DNA from: an uncultured Clostridia bacterium
Lineage (GTDB): Bacteria; Bacillota; Clostridia; TANB77; CAG-508
NCBI GenBank assembly: GCA_944388635.1
Contig: CALXJN010000060.1
Location: 1-7,050 of the forward strand
Length of the DNA stretch: 7,050 bases
Direction: 5' to 3'
Both the position numbers and the translations under genes were made by a program. Positions 6,553-7,050 of the stretch are shown here, one piece after another. Below the pieces are notes generated by a model. That model did no database searches and was not told the DNA's origin. It saw nothing but the letters and a program-made list of their open reading frames with translations. The stretch's first letter is position 1. Each line of letters opens with the position of its first letter.

Positions 6553-7050
6553 ATGTCAAAATTTAATATAAGAAAAATACATATAGCAATAGTCATAGCT
6601 CGGAATAATTTTCATAAGTTTAGGGGCATTTCATTCAAATATTTGGTTTGATGAAAGTTATACGGTTTCAATAGTTAAACATAGTTTTAGTGAAATATGG
6701 TCAATTGGTGGTAATGATGTACATCCAATACTATATTATTTTATGTTAAAAGTATTAAATATCTTTTTTGGCTCAAATATCTTAATATATAGATCATTTT
6801 CAATAGTACCGATAGCAATTTTATCTATATTAGGATTTACACATATTAGAAAAGATTTTGGAGAAAAAATAGGGCTACTATTTTCATTTTTAATTTTATT
6901 TCTACCGGGAATAACTAAGTATGCAAGTGAAATAAGAATGTATTCTTGGGCAATGTTATTTGTAACAATTACATCAATATATGCTTATAGATTATATAAA
7001 GGTAAATTTACTAATAAAAACTTAATTATATTTGGAATTTTTAGTTTAGC
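6553..7050 (+). CDS. GT-C (GT39/PMT/ArnT-like) membrane glycosyltransferase, partial, read through one +1 frameshift at 6601
   Basis: The protein runs off the window; at least 165 residues are seen. These enzymes are polytopic and move a sugar from a polyprenyl-phosphate donor on the outer membrane face. Codons 6553-6600 encode M1-A16, the start of a membrane helix. Skipping C6601 continues that helix (IHIAIVIAGIIFISLGAF) into WFDESYT (31-37), the acidic DE motif expected in the first outer loop, DVHPILYY (55-62, the usual HPPLYY-like motif), an Arg-containing helix start IYRSFSI (78-84) and YASEIRMY (123-130, like YSQEARMY of the family). More hydrophobic helices follow. Unshifted, the frame ends after 32 codons at TGA 6649-6651. 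The AAAGG site at 6536-6540 is 12 bases from the ATG. The first ATG of the shifted frame is in the FMLK stretch, after the DE and HP motifs, so a simple later start would lose the active-site loop. Family is clear, substrate unknown. Confidence 0.82.
6598..6604 (+). other. +1 frameshift site in the GT-C gene: GCT CGG A
   Basis: The zero frame reads Ala (GCT) then CGG. Skipping C6601 and reading GGA (6602-6604) as Gly restores a continuous membrane helix and the WFDESYT motif. The site has the same CGGAATA heptamer as the murB site, after a different codon (GCT here, TCA there). These are the only two CGGAATA sequences on the + strand of the window. Confidence 0.72.

Noticed and set aside
1..7050. 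CRISPR array, tRNA or rRNA genes, insertion sequences
   Set aside because: No regularly spaced repeats, cloverleaf-like sequences, transposase frames or flanking inverted repeats were found on either strand.

Overview
The window is AT-rich (roughly 30% G+C by eye), with strong AGGAGG-type Shine-Dalgarno sites, one-subunit glycyl-tRNA synthetase, MurB, and genes all on the + strand. This fits a low-G+C Bacillota (Firmicutes) bacterium, perhaps an uncultured Clostridia or Bacilli lineage. I cannot name the species. TGA is not used as a sense codon in any gene here.

Layout. 56-1438 is glycyl-tRNA synthetase. Ten bases later comes murB (1449-2361), a cell-wall gene whose reading frame changes once at 1827. 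A weak terminator fused to a promoter (2386-2427) separates this pair from rpsO (2527-2790, ribosomal protein S15). A hairpin and a long folded leader (2842-2943) precede pnp (2973-5072, polynucleotide phosphorylase). Tandem hairpins, again fused to a promoter (5083-5163), end that unit. Then come a membrane family 2 glycosyltransferase (5248-6477), a 16-bp dyad (6491-6526) and the first half of a GT-C type membrane glycosyltransferase (6553 to the window edge), whose frame changes once at 6601. No stretch over 300 bases lacks a gene.

Main observation. Two unrelated genes, murB and the last glycosyltransferase, each need a single +1 shift to give an intact protein. Both shifts fall on the same tetranucleotide, CGGA: the in-frame codon is CGG, and skipping its C gives GGA (Gly) in the correct frame. 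I checked every CGG in the window. These are the only two in-frame CGG codons in about 2,120 codons; every other CGG is out of frame or intergenic. CGA is also never used in frame. This is hard to explain as two random sequencing errors or mutations. It suggests that CGG is unassigned (no tRNA-Arg with anticodon CCG) and that the ribosome passes it by a +1 frameshift onto GGA, or that a tRNA reads CGGA as a four-base glycine codon. I regard this as the likely undescribed system here. It is an inference from two sites and needs genome-wide codon and tRNA counts.

Working together. glyS and murB look co-transcribed, joining translation and peptidoglycan precursor synthesis. rpsO-pnp is the widely conserved S15/PNPase pair. 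The two glycosyltransferases probably make or modify a surface glycan or glycolipid; their substrates cannot be read from sequence.
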